A DNA stretch of 64,000 nucleotides from Sulfurimicrobium sp963741495. GTDB lineage: Bacteria; Pseudomonadota; Gammaproteobacteria; Burkholderiales; Sulfuricellaceae. A model generated the notes under the pieces. It saw only the letters and a program-made list of their open reading frames with translations, did not search any database and had not been told where the DNA came from. The position numbers and the translations under genes were made by a program. Numbering within the stretch: position 1 is the stretch's first letter; each line of letters opens with the position of its first letter. Shown here piece by piece: positions 1-8,872 of the stretch. The DNA lies in NCBI GenBank assembly GCA_963741495.1, contig CAVUID010000015.1, forward strand, positions 310,001-374,000, written 5' to 3'.

Positions 1-1
1 A

Positions 2-658
2 ACCCTGCAGGCCATCGAAGATGCCAATGTGGTGGTGCTGGTGCTGGATGCACGCCAGGATGTCTCCGAACAGGACGCGCATATTGCCGGCTTCATTCTG
101 GAGGCGGGCAGGGCGCTGGTGGTCGCAGTGAACAAATGGGACGGCCTGGATGAGGCCCGACGCGAAGTGATCAAGAGTGATCTGGCACGCAAGCTGCAAT
201 TTCTTGAATTCGCCAAGTACCATTATATTTCCGCCCTGCAGGGAAGTGGCGTAGGCGGATTGTTCAAGTCCATCGATGGCGCTTTCGCGGCGGCGATGAA
301 GAAAATGTCTACACCGATGCTGACGCGCGTGCTGATGGCCGCGACAGAAAAGCACCAGCCGCCCAAGGTTGGCCCGATTCGCCCGAAACTGCGTTATGCC
401 CACCAGGGGGGATCCAATCCACCGCTGGTGATTGTTCACGGTACCGCAGTGAGCGGTGTGGCGGACAGCTACAAGCGATATCTGGAAAGCACTTTCCGCA
501 AGGCCTTCGAACTTGAAGGCACGCCGCTCCGGGTTCAGTTCAAGCAAGGCAGCAACCCCTTTGCCGGCAGGACGCCCGCACCGAAAACCGAAGCCGACGA
601 AAAAGCCGCGCACAGCCGAAGACGGCGCAACAGGAAGACCTACGGCAAGAAATACTGA
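2..658 (+). CDS. der: GTPase Der (EngA), C-terminal part
   Basis: This is the C-terminal part of the tandem-GTPase ribosome assembly factor Der, cut at the 5' end by the window edge. The reading frame is open from base 2. The second G domain is represented by a VLVLDARQ stretch followed by EQD and by the G4 motif NKWDG near residue 52. The KH-like domain follows (RVLMAATEKHQPP, RPKLRYAHQGGSNPP), and the end is strongly basic (SRRRRNRKTYGKKY), as is typical of Der. Der binds the 50S precursor during ribosome maturation. No frameshift is seen. The family assignment is secure; only the N-terminal GTPase domain is missing. Confidence 0.95.
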   Translation, partial: TLQAIEDANVVVLVLDARQDVSEQDAHIAGFILEAGRALVVAVNKWDGLDEARREVIKSDLARKLQFLEFAKYHYISALQGSGVGGLFKSIDGAFAAAMKKMSTPMLTRVLMAATEKHQPPKVGPIRPKLRYAHQGGSNPPLVIVHGTAVSGVADSYKRYLESTFRKAFELEGTPLRVQFKQGSNPFAGRTPAPKTEADEKAAHSRRRRNRKTYGKKY

Positions 659-787
659 TTGTTGTACGTTGCGTTTTGTCAGCGATGCGGCGATCTTATC
701 CTTGCATTTGTTTTTTTGCTGCCCGGCTTGCGGAGGCTGTGGTAAAAAGCCCTATCGAAAACATTTGAAAAATACCCGCCGTTTATC

Positions 788-1957
788 ATGACTCAATCCA
801 GCCCGCGTGAAATAGTCACTCCCTACCGCCCCATTCCGCTTGATGTGCCGGAGGGAATGAAACCCAATGAGTTTTTCAACAGCACGGAAAATCTCAATGA
901 TCTGGAGAACAATAACGGACTGTTGCTGAATCCGGAGAATCTGCTGCTCTATCGCAAGGCGCTGGGGCACAGCACCGAGTTCGATACCTCGATCATCTAC
1001 AACACTTCCAAGGTGATTCTCAATCCGCTCGGACGACCGGTGCGGCGAACCCAGGTGCCGGACAATGTCAGGCATGTGTGGAACCGGATGAACCAGATCA
1101 TTATCGATTACATGCTGGAGCAATATCCGGACCCGGCGCAGCATCTGGTGCTGGCTGGGGAGGCGAGTCTGGATGCCACCTGGCCGCTGACTTCGCCCGG
1201 TGTGCCCAGCATCCGCATGCTGCATAACCATTTCATCGTGTTCCCCATGGACGAGTTGCGTAATGCCAAGCTTGCCGACAGCAAAAACCCCAATCTTACC
1301 GATGGTGGCCAGCACTCGCTGTTCGAGATGTATATGCACGATGTCTATCGAGAATTCATCTGCAAGGCACTGCATCTGGAGGTGTTGCGCCCGGTGAGCG
1401 ACGATGCTGCGCGCTTCGACCTGACCGGCTATCCACAGGGGCTGCCAAGCTGGGAAATTCCTGGCGGTGTAGCTGCTCTGGAGGATGTCCGGTTCTGGCA
1501 TGAATATGATCTGGTGCTGAAAGGATTTATCGATTTTTACCGTACTTTCTTCTCGCAGGTTTCAACGCGCAATGCGCCGATCCTGAACGATGTTTATTTT
1601 CCCACGCAGGTTGAAAACGTACTGCTGTTCAACAATGATTTTCTGACGACGGCGAAGAAGGTGCGCGAACGTTGCATCACCGACGCCAAATATGCCAACG
1701 CGATTCGCTGGCAGCCTGCATTCAAGCAACTGATCTATCGCAATGACCAAGGCAAGCTGATTGTGACCATCAGTCAGAATTCCATTGGTAACGCGATTAC
1801 CGAATTGCTCGGTGTCGTGGTGAGCCGCGTGGCGGATGCCGAGGCTTACGAGAAACGGGAACCTAAATTGATCGAGCGCTTGCTCGAAGTGCGGCGCCGT
1901 CTGGTCGAAGCCGATCTGGGCAGCGGTATCGCCACCGAGTATTGGCCAGCAGCCTAG
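788..1957 (+). CDS. Conserved-looking hypothetical protein, 389 aa
   Basis: I do not recognise the family. The protein is soluble, has no signal peptide and no clear membrane segment. It has a Pro-rich N-terminus (TPYRPIPLDVPEG), an Asn-rich stretch (residues 31-45) and a motif MLHNHFIVFP near residue 145; the H-N-H there recalls a HIT-like H-x-H but the rest of a HIT motif is not seen, so no function is assigned. The frame is open throughout and codon use matches the neighbours, so the gene is real. It sits between der and a cyclic-di-GMP gene, ahead of the hfq block, with 129 bases separating it from der. The ATG at 788 has no strong ribosome site; no other start is better. Confidence 0.75.
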   Translation: MTQSSPREIVTPYRPIPLDVPEGMKPNEFFNSTENLNDLENNNGLLLNPENLLLYRKALGHSTEFDTSIIYNTSKVILNPLGRPVRRTQVPDNVRHVWNRMNQIIIDYMLEQYPDPAQHLVLAGEASLDATWPLTSPGVPSIRMLHNHFIVFPMDELRNAKLADSKNPNLTDGGQHSLFEMYMHDVYREFICKALHLEVLRPVSDDAARFDLTGYPQGLPSWEIPGGVAALEDVRFWHEYDLVLKGFIDFYRTFFSQVSTRNAPILNDVYFPTQVENVLLFNNDFLTTAKKVRERCITDAKYANAIRWQPAFKQLIYRNDQGKLIVTISQNSIGNAITELLGVVVSRVADAEAYEKREPKLIERLLEVRRRLVEADLGSGIATEYWPAA

Positions 1958-2091
1958 CTGATCCGTTACCGGCAGGCATTTGCCGGCTCTGTCCCGGCAA
2001 TCCTGTTTCCCGGTATTGTTTTTAGGTCTGATCAGTGCGTTAATGGTACTTTACCCGTACTTCAAACATTAACGCTCTGCTCCCTATCCGC

Positions 2092-3888
2092 ATGAACCAG
2101 CACAACATCCTGCTCTCCCAGGCTCAGAATCAGTCGGCACGCCTTCAGGCACTGTGGCAACTCGCCACGAACCGTGCCAAGTCGGATGAAGAAAAGACAA
2201 AATTGATGCTGAAGCTGGCGCGGGATGCGCTGGAAGCTGATTCTGTACTCATTGGGGAGGCAGAAGGCGGTCGCTTTGTCATCCGCTATCAGGAAGATGA
2301 TCTAGACCTCTTTGAGACTGATGGCGTCTGTCCGCTGGAGGCGCTCTGTTCTGCCGCGACTCAAAGCAAGCAGAGTATTTTCTATTACCACATGCAGGAG
2401 AGTGAACCGTTCCGCCATATGCCTTTGGTGCGCGCTTCGGGCATTCAGGTCTATGCGGGCATTCCAATCTGGGTCGGGGATGATTTATACGGTACCCTGG
2501 TTTTTCTCCGCCGCCAGCAACTGGCCGGGCTGGAATTCAGCAACGACGACAAGGTGTTCATGGATCTGTTGGCGAACTGGTTTGGCCTGATGCTGCTGCG
2601 TTCCCGGCAGACCCAGGCGTTACAGACCCAGGCGCTGACCGATGCTTTGACCGGATTGCCCAACCGGCGTGCGGCCGAACTGCGTTTCATTGAAGAAATT
2701 GCCCGTGCCAGGCGGGATGATTGCGGTTTTTCCGTGGCTGTTGCAGATCTTGACCGCTTCAAACTGATTAATGACAACTTTGGCCATAATGTGGGTGATG
2801 CAGTGCTGCGCCAATCTTCCCAAATTATGCGAGAGGCCTTGCGTGAGGGAGACTGGATTGCGCGCTGGGGCGGCGAGGAATTCATCCTGTTTCTGTACCA
2901 TTCGAGTGGCGATGAAGCGTTTGCTGCGGTAGAGCGCGTCCGGCTTGCGCTCAAATCCACGCCTTGTATTACTCACTCCGGCAATGTTGAGGTGACTTCA
3001 AGTTTCGGAATTGGCACGTTTCAGCCGGGAGATGCCGACATGGCCCGTACGCTTTCCGAAGCGGATGGCCGTCTGTATGAAGCCAAGCGGCGAGGACGGG
3101 ATTGCGTGGTGGCCAACGAGGGCAGGGAAGGTTCAATGCTTTGGCGGGCAGGCGTGCTGCAGCGTGCTTTGCAGGAACGGCGCGTAGTGGCCGCCTATCA
3201 GGTGATGGTTGACCTCGGAACAGGAAAGCCTGTGGCCGATGAGGCCTTGGCTCGGCTGAAACTGAAGGATGGTGGCTTGATCCCGGCGATCGAGTTTATC
3301 GAGGCGGCTGAGGGCGTGAATCTGATACACGAGGTGGATCGAGTCATCCTGCAGCAATCCATGACACGCTGCACGGCAGCGCTTGAAAAAGGCTTTGACC
3401 CAAATTTTGCGCACTTTATCAATCTTTCGCCACAATTCCTTGCCCGCAAGGAAATGGTTGCGCAAATGCTTGATTTTGCCGTGAACATGTGCCCTTGCAA
3501 TGTCGAATTCAAGGGAAACAAGCCCATCGTTTTCGAGATTACCGAACGGCAATTACTGTCTGATTTTGAGAGCATGCGAAAGGATTTGCAGCCACTGCTG
3601 GATTTCGGTTTTCGCCTCGCGCTGGATGATTTCGGCAGTGGCTATTCATCTTTCCTTTACCTGGCAGAACTGCCTATCAGCTTCCTTAAGATAGAAGGGT
3701 GGATGGTGCAGAACATGCGCAGCAATGTGCGGGTACGCCATATGGTTGAGAGCATGGTTTCCCTCTCACAGCGCCTGGGAATCACAACCATCGCGGAATT
3801 TGTCGAGGATCGCGATACTGCAGATATGCTTCGGGAGATGGGGGTGGACTGGGGGCAGGGGTATTACTTTGGCAAACCGGAATTATAG
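2092..3888 (+). CDS. GAF-GGDEF-EAL cyclic-di-GMP signalling protein
   Basis: This 598-residue cytoplasmic protein can both make and break cyclic di-GMP. A GAF-like sensor domain covers about residues 15-170. The GGDEF domain has the active-site form GGEEF with the RxxD inhibitory site (REGD) exactly five residues before it, so synthase activity under product inhibition is expected. The EAL domain follows: EALAR instead of EALLR, NLSPQFL, EITERQL, DDFGSGYSS, LKIEG where the family usually has LKID, and QGYYFGKP at the end. The main metal and catalytic acids are present, so hydrolase activity is possible but the KIE variant leaves doubt. No transmembrane segment is seen. It stands alone, with over 120 bases on either side. 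Confidence 0.92.
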   Translation: MNQHNILLSQAQNQSARLQALWQLATNRAKSDEEKTKLMLKLARDALEADSVLIGEAEGGRFVIRYQEDDLDLFETDGVCPLEALCSAATQSKQSIFYYHMQESEPFRHMPLVRASGIQVYAGIPIWVGDDLYGTLVFLRRQQLAGLEFSNDDKVFMDLLANWFGLMLLRSRQTQALQTQALTDALTGLPNRRAAELRFIEEIARARRDDCGFSVAVADLDRFKLINDNFGHNVGDAVLRQSSQIMREALREGDWIARWGGEEFILFLYHSSGDEAFAAVERVRLALKSTPCITHSGNVEVTSSFGIGTFQPGDADMARTLSEADGRLYEAKRRGRDCVVANEGREGSMLWRAGVLQRALQERRVVAAYQVMVDLGTGKPVADEALARLKLKDGGLIPAIEFIEAAEGVNLIHEVDRVILQQSMTRCTAALEKGFDPNFAHFINLSPQFLARKEMVAQMLDFAVNMCPCNVEFKGNKPIVFEITERQLLSDFESMRKDLQPLLDFGFRLALDDFGSGYSSFLYLAELPISFLKIEGWMVQNMRSNVRVRHMVESMVSLSQRLGITTIAEFVEDRDTADMLREMGVDWGQGYYFGKPEL

Positions 3889-4013
3889 TTTTTCCGTGGT
3901 ATTGAAACATTCCGCCTTTTGCCCCATCTAACCCTCAGGTTTGCTGGCAATTGCTAGAAAAATCAATTAAAGTAAATATTTATAACAAACAAATAAAGCG
4001 TTTGGAGCAAAAA

Positions 4014-4268
4014 ATGAGTGCAAAAGGGCAAATGTTACAAGACCCATTCCTGAATATCCTGCGTAAGGAGCATATTCCGGTTTCAATTTATCTCGTCAAT
4101 GGCATCAAGCTGCAGGGGCATGTTGAGTCTTTTGACCAGTATGTCGTGCTGCTCAAGAATACCGTTACCCAGATGGTATACAAGCACGCAATTTCCACCG
4201 TTGTGCCGGCGCGACCGGTAAGCATTCCTTTCGACCACCCCTCTGATAATCAGGGAATGCCTGATTAA
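4014..4268 (+). CDS. hfq: RNA chaperone Hfq
   Basis: Hfq is the hexameric Sm-like protein that pairs small RNAs with mRNAs. The ATG at 4014 gives an 84-residue protein beginning MSAKGQMLQDPFLN and is preceded by TTGGAGC; the frame is open further upstream but that part is AT-rich and not conserved. The Sm1 motif (NGIKLQGHVESFDQYVVLL) and Sm2 motif (YKHAISTVVPARP) are intact, and Gln8 of the proximal RNA face is present. The C-terminal tail is short, as in other betaproteobacteria. It begins the hfq-hflX-hflK-hflC run, 11 bases ahead of hflX, so these genes are probably cotranscribed. Confidence 0.97.
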   Translation: MSAKGQMLQDPFLNILRKEHIPVSIYLVNGIKLQGHVESFDQYVVLLKNTVTQMVYKHAISTVVPARPVSIPFDHPSDNQGMPD

Positions 4269-4279
4269 GACTTTTACAT

Positions 4280-5422
4280 ATGTTTGATCGTCCCGTCGGC
4301 GCAGATGCCGCGGTGCTGGTAAGCCTCGATTTTGGCGACACGGATTATGCCGAAAGTCTGGATGAGCTTAAACTGTTGACTGAAAGTGCGGGTGTTCATG
4401 TTGCCGCAGTCGTTGAGGGCAAGCGTTCGCGACCGGATGCCGCGTTTTTTGCCGGTAGTGGCAAGGTGGCCGAGATTGGCGATGTGCTGCGAGAAGCAGA
4501 TGCCGGCATGGTGATATTTAATCACGAACTTTCTGCCGGACAGCAGCGCAATCTGGAGAAGCGCCTGCAAACCCGGGTCATTGACCGTACCACCCTGATT
4601 CTCGATATTTTTGCCCAGCGTGCACGCAGTCATGAGGGCAAGCTGCAAGTAGAGCTGGCCCAACTGGAACATCTGGCGACTCGCCTGGTGCGCGGCTGGA
4701 CTCATCTGGAACGCCAGAAGGGGGGTATCGGATTGCGCGGGCCGGGTGAAACGCAGCTCGAAACCGACCGGCGACTTCTGGGTAAGCGGGTCAAACTGCT
4801 CAAGGAAAAACTGGTAAAACTGAAACGCCAGCATCAGGTGCAGCGGCGCGCCAGGGCGCGGGGCAAGGTTTTATCGGTTTCCCTGGTCGGTTATACCAAT
4901 GCCGGAAAATCCACGATCTTTAACCGCTTGACGCACGCAAATGCCTATGTGGCGGACCAGCTTTTTGCCACACTAGACACCACTTCCCGCCGCTTGTATT
5001 TGGGCGATGCGGGTGAGGCAGTGCTTTCCGATACGGTGGGGTTTATCAAGCATTTACCTCACTCGCTGGTGGCGGCTTTCCGCTCCACCCTGACCGAGGC
5101 GGTTGAGGCAGATTTGTTGCTGCATGTGGTGGATAGCGCCAGCCCCAACCGCGAACTGCAAATTGATGAAGTCAATGCTGTGCTTGAGGAAATCGGCGCG
5201 GATGCGCCGCAGATCATGCTGTTCAACAAAATTGATATCAAGGGCCAGGCGCCGGGCGTGGAGCGGGACGAGTATGGTAGAATCACCAGCGTTCACGTCA
5301 GTGCGCTGACCGGTGCTGGGATGGGTTTGATTCGCGAGATTCTCTCTGAATTTGGTGAAAAGTTACGGGCAGAAATCTCGATGCCTGATGAAGCAATAAC
5401 GGGCGGCGCGACAACTCTTTAG
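4280..5422 (+). CDS. hflX: GTPase HflX
   Basis: HflX is a ribosome-binding GTPase that splits stalled or heat-damaged 70S ribosomes. The 380-residue protein has the N-terminal HflX domain, including the Gly-rich GGIGLRGPGETQLETDRR stretch before a coiled basic linker, then the G domain: Walker A GYTNAGKST near residue 203, G3 DTVGFI, and G4 NKID. Length and motif order are normal. The start at 4280 lies 11 bases after hfq. The end is separated from hflK by 42 AT-rich bases. Confidence 0.97.
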   Translation: MFDRPVGADAAVLVSLDFGDTDYAESLDELKLLTESAGVHVAAVVEGKRSRPDAAFFAGSGKVAEIGDVLREADAGMVIFNHELSAGQQRNLEKRLQTRVIDRTTLILDIFAQRARSHEGKLQVELAQLEHLATRLVRGWTHLERQKGGIGLRGPGETQLETDRRLLGKRVKLLKEKLVKLKRQHQVQRRARARGKVLSVSLVGYTNAGKSTIFNRLTHANAYVADQLFATLDTTSRRLYLGDAGEAVLSDTVGFIKHLPHSLVAAFRSTLTEAVEADLLLHVVDSASPNRELQIDEVNAVLEEIGADAPQIMLFNKIDIKGQAPGVERDEYGRITSVHVSALTGAGMGLIREILSEFGEKLRAEISMPDEAITGGATTL

Positions 5423-5464
5423 AGTTTGGATGTCAACTAAATCAATTAGGAATTTATTTAAAAT

Positions 5465-6635
5465 ATGGCTTGGAATGATCCCGACTGGGGAAAGAAAAAC
5501 AGCGGCGGCCCGCCTGATCTTGACGAGCTGTGGCGCAAATTCAATCAGAGGCTGAACAGCATGTTTGGTGGCAAGGGTCCGGCTTCAGGTGGTGGCGCCC
5601 CTACACCCATCGGCCCAAGGGCTTTCGGCGGCATGGGTTTGATTGCGGCCTTGGCGCTTGTGGTCTGGATCGGCAGCGGTTTCTATATCGTCAATGCGGG
5701 TGAGCGGGGTGTGGTGCTGCGTTTCGGCAAGTTTCTGGAAACCACTCAGTCTGGTCCGCGCTGGCATCTCCCCTATCCTTTCGAAAGTGTGGAAGTGGTG
5801 AATGTTGAACAGGTCCGTACGGTCGAAGTGGGGTACCGCAACAACGTCAAAAGCAAAATTCTGAAAGAATCCCTGATGCTGACGGATGACGAAAACATTA
5901 TCGACATCCAGTTCGCAGTGCAGTACATCCTGAAAAGTCCGGAAGAATTTTTGTTCAACAACCGCCATCCCGAAGATGCCGTGCTCAACGCGGCAGAAAC
6001 TGCGATTCGCGAAATCGTGGGCAAGAACAAGATGAATTTCGTGCTGTATGAAGGGTCGCGCCGAAGTGGCGGCCCGGGCGACGAAGCTGATGCAGGAAAT
6101 TCTCGATCGTTACAAGACCGGTATCAACATCAGCAAGGTGACGATGCAGAATGCTCAACCACCGGAGCAGGTGCAGGCCGCTTTTGACGATGCAGTGAAA
6201 GCCGGCCAGGACAAGGAACGGCAGAAAAACGAAGGTCAGGCATATGCCAACGACGTGGTGCCCAAGGCGCGTGGTGCAGCCTCGCGTCTGCTGGAAGAGG
6301 CCGATGGCTACAAGCAGCGTGTGATTGCCAGTGCCGAGGGTGATGCCTCACGCTTCAAACAGATCGTGTCGGAATACAATAAAGCGCCGGTAGTAACGCG
6401 TGACCGCATGTATCTGGATACGATGCAGCAGATGCTTTCCAGCACCAGCAAGGTGCTGGTAGATCAGAAAGGCGGCAATAATCTGCTTTACCTGCCTCTG
6501 GATAAACTCATTCAGCAGTCCGCACCCGATGCATCTGTTGCCAAATCAATACCCCAGCCGGAATCTGCGCCTGCCATCGACAGCACGTCGCGTTCACGTG
6601 ATGCCTTCCGTAGCCGGGATCGGGAGACACGTTAA
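5465..6635 (+). CDS. hflK: FtsH modulator HflK, one apparent frameshift
   Basis: HflK is the band-7 (SPFH) membrane protein that with HflC forms the large periplasmic complex around the FtsH protease. The N-terminus is Gly-rich (DPDWGKKNSGGPPDLDELW), followed by one membrane segment at about residues 58-78 and the SPFH domain. The reading frame is broken near 6053: the sequence reads GAAGGGTCGC where GAAGGTCGC would give the continuous YEGRAEVAAR. After the shift the protein continues normally through the coiled-coil (KNEGQAYANDVVPKARGAA) to a stop at 6633-6635. One extra G in a short G run is the simplest cause. The stop overlaps the hflC start. Confidence 0.93.
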
Positions 6636-7516
6636 TGAAAAAACATTTGAGTAGTTTGTTAACAGGCCTGCTGGCACTGCTGGTTCTTTCCAGTCTGACT
6701 GTTTTTACCGTGGATCAGCGTCAACAGGCGATTGTCTTTCAGCTGGGTGAAATCATTTCCGTCAAACATCAGCCTGGTCTGTATTTCAAGATCCCATTGC
6801 TGCAGAACGTACGTTATTTTGATACCCGTTTGCGCACGGTGGATACCGTCGAGCCGGAGCGCTTCCTGACATCGGAAAAGAAAAACGTGCTGGTGGATTC
6901 CTTTGTTAAATGGCGCATCATTGACGTCAAACAGCATTACGTCAGTGTCGGCGGCGATGAAGCACGTGCCGAGACGCGCCTGATGCAGACGGTCAATGAC
7001 AGCCTGCGTGCCGAATTCGGTAAACGAACGGTTCACGAAGTAGTCTCTGGCGAACGCGACAAGATCATGGAAATCCTGCGCCAGAAAGCCGATCTGGATG
7101 CGCGCAAGATCGGTGTGCAGGTAATGGACGTGCGGCTGAAAAGGGTGGATCTGCCGCAGGAAGTGAGCGAGTCGGTTTACCAGCGTATGGAAGCCGAGCG
7201 CAAGCGTGTTGCCAATGAACTGCGCTCCCAGGGTTTTGCCGAATCTGAAAAAATTCGTGCTGATGCTGATCGCCAGCGCGAAGTAATTCTGGCCGAAGCC
7301 TATCGCACTGCACAGCAGACCAAGGGTGAAGGGGATGCCAAGGCGGCTGCCACCTATGCTGCGGCTTATGGGCAGAACCCCGAGTTCTATTCGTTTTACC
7401 GCAGTCTTGAAGCCTATCGCCAGAGCTTCAAAAACAAGTCTGATGTGCTGGTGCTGGAGCCCACTTCTGAGTTCTTTAAATACATGAAATCATCAGGCGG
7501 CAAGGCTGCAAAATAA
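6635..7516 (+). CDS. hflC: FtsH modulator HflC
   Basis: HflC is the second band-7 protein of the HflKC complex. It is 293 residues with one N-terminal membrane segment (about residues 5-25), an SPFH domain (FTVDQRQQAIVFQLGEI) and a coiled-coil with KGEGDAKAAATYAAAYGQNPEFYSFYRSL, the usual HflC signature. The ATG overlaps the hflK stop by one base (TAATG), showing translational coupling. The frame is intact. Confidence 0.97.
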   Translation: MKKHLSSLLTGLLALLVLSSLTVFTVDQRQQAIVFQLGEIISVKHQPGLYFKIPLLQNVRYFDTRLRTVDTVEPERFLTSEKKNVLVDSFVKWRIIDVKQHYVSVGGDEARAETRLMQTVNDSLRAEFGKRTVHEVVSGERDKIMEILRQKADLDARKIGVQVMDVRLKRVDLPQEVSESVYQRMEAERKRVANELRSQGFAESEKIRADADRQREVILAEAYRTAQQTKGEGDAKAAATYAAAYGQNPEFYSFYRSLEAYRQSFKNKSDVLVLEPTSEFFKYMKSSGGKAAK

Positions 7517-7701
7517 TGCAGGTGAATCTGCTGGCGGCCTTTGCCCTGATGTTGATTCTGGAAGGATTGCTTCCCTTCATGGCGCCTGCCGCATGGCGCG
7601 AAACATTCCGCAAAATGATCGAACTCTCTGACGGACAGCTGCGTTTTATCGGGCTGGGTTCGATGCTGGGCGGTTTATTGATATTGTTGCTGGTTAAATA
7701 A
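7516..7701 (+). CDS. DUF2065 (YjeT-like) small membrane protein
   Basis: This is a 61-residue protein with two hydrophobic segments (about residues 3-20 and 45-60) separated by an amphipathic stretch. The family, DUF2065, lies directly behind hflC in E. coli (yjeT) as well, which supports the call. The start overlaps the hflC stop and its own stop overlaps the hisZ start (TAATG at both joints). Function is unknown; a link to the HflKC complex is only suggested by position. Confidence 0.88.
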   Translation: MQVNLLAAFALMLILEGLLPFMAPAAWRETFRKMIELSDGQLRFIGLGSMLGGLLILLLVK

Positions 7702-8855
7702 TGCAAACCTGGTTACTACCCGAATACATAGAAGATATTCTCCCCCCCGAGGCGCGCCGCATCGAGAGCCTGCGCCGCCGCTTGCTTGATCTGTTCCACG
7801 TGCATGGCTATCACCAGGTCATCCCGCCGCTGCTTGAATATCTGCCTTCCTTGCTGACTGGCACCGGCCACGACATGGACCTTAAAACCTTCAAGGTGGT
7901 GGATCAGCTTTCTGGTCGTATGATGGGACTGCGGGCGGATATCACGCCGCAGGCTGCAAGGGTGGACGCGCATCTGCTGAATCGTCGCGGCGTCGTCAGA
8001 TTGTGCTACGCGGGAAGTGTCTTGCATGCCATTCCTGATGGCATGATGCAGACCCGTGAACCATTGCAGATAGGCGCTGAACTCTTTGGCCATGCTGGCC
8101 TGGAAAGCGATATCGAAATTCAGCAGCTGATGCTGAAAGCGCTTAGCCTGATCGGTGTAAACGGCATTCACCTTGATCTCGGGCATGTGGGCATCTTTCA
8201 GGCACTGATGGAACATGGTGCTGTTTCCGTAGAAATTGAGGCGGCGCTGTTCCAGGCCCTGCAGAACAAGGACGTGCCGACCCTGACAGAACTGGCGCAA
8301 TCTCTGACTGAGCCAACTCGCGATGCCGTGTTGCAACTGCCTCAGCTTTACGGCGGCATTGATATTCTGGAGCAGGCGCGGCAGCTTCTGCCGGATTATC
8401 CAGAAATACGTGTTGCGCTTGATGCATTGAACACAATCGCAGTCAGTCTGGGTGACATGGTGGACAGTATCGCTTTTGATTTGGCTGAGTTACGTGGTTA
8501 CCATTATCATAGCGGGGTTGTTTTTTCCGCTTACCTGCCGAACCAGGCGCATGCAATTGCCAAGGGCGGACGCTATGACGAAGTTGGCAGCATTTTCGGG
8601 CGTGCTCGTCCTGCAACCGGTTTCAGCATGGATCTGAGGGTGTTGTGCGGCGCCTTGGGGCCGGCAGCGGCGGCACCTGCCATTCTGGCACCTTATGACA
8701 ATGACGCAGCACTGCAAGAGAAGATTGACGCCTTGCGTGGACAAGGTGAGGTTATCCTGGTAGACCTGCCCGGGCATGAAGATTGCCGGGGCGAGTTGAA
8801 CTGTGATCGCAGGCTGGTAAAACATGACAAACAATGGCTGGTAGAAAAAATCTAG
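7701..8855 (+). CDS. hisZ: ATP phosphoribosyltransferase regulatory subunit HisZ
   Basis: HisZ is a catalytically inactive relative of histidyl-tRNA synthetase that forms, with short-form HisG, the enzyme for the first step of histidine synthesis. The protein has 384 residues and class II synthetase-like features: LPEYIEDILPPEARRIESLRRRLLDLF, motif-2-like TPQAARVDAH, and GLESDIEIQQLMLKAL, with the histidine-binding-like loop GGRYDEVG. A HisZ here implies a short HisG elsewhere in the genome. It is coupled to the DUF2065 gene and 17 bases ahead of purA. Confidence 0.95.
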   Translation: MQTWLLPEYIEDILPPEARRIESLRRRLLDLFHVHGYHQVIPPLLEYLPSLLTGTGHDMDLKTFKVVDQLSGRMMGLRADITPQAARVDAHLLNRRGVVRLCYAGSVLHAIPDGMMQTREPLQIGAELFGHAGLESDIEIQQLMLKALSLIGVNGIHLDLGHVGIFQALMEHGAVSVEIEAALFQALQNKDVPTLTELAQSLTEPTRDAVLQLPQLYGGIDILEQARQLLPDYPEIRVALDALNTIAVSLGDMVDSIAFDLAELRGYHYHSGVVFSAYLPNQAHAIAKGGRYDEVGSIFGRARPATGFSMDLRVLCGALGPAAAAPAILAPYDNDAALQEKIDALRGQGEVILVDLPGHEDCRGELNCDRRLVKHDKQWLVEKI

Positions 8856-8872
8856 TTTAGGGGTTGGAAAGC

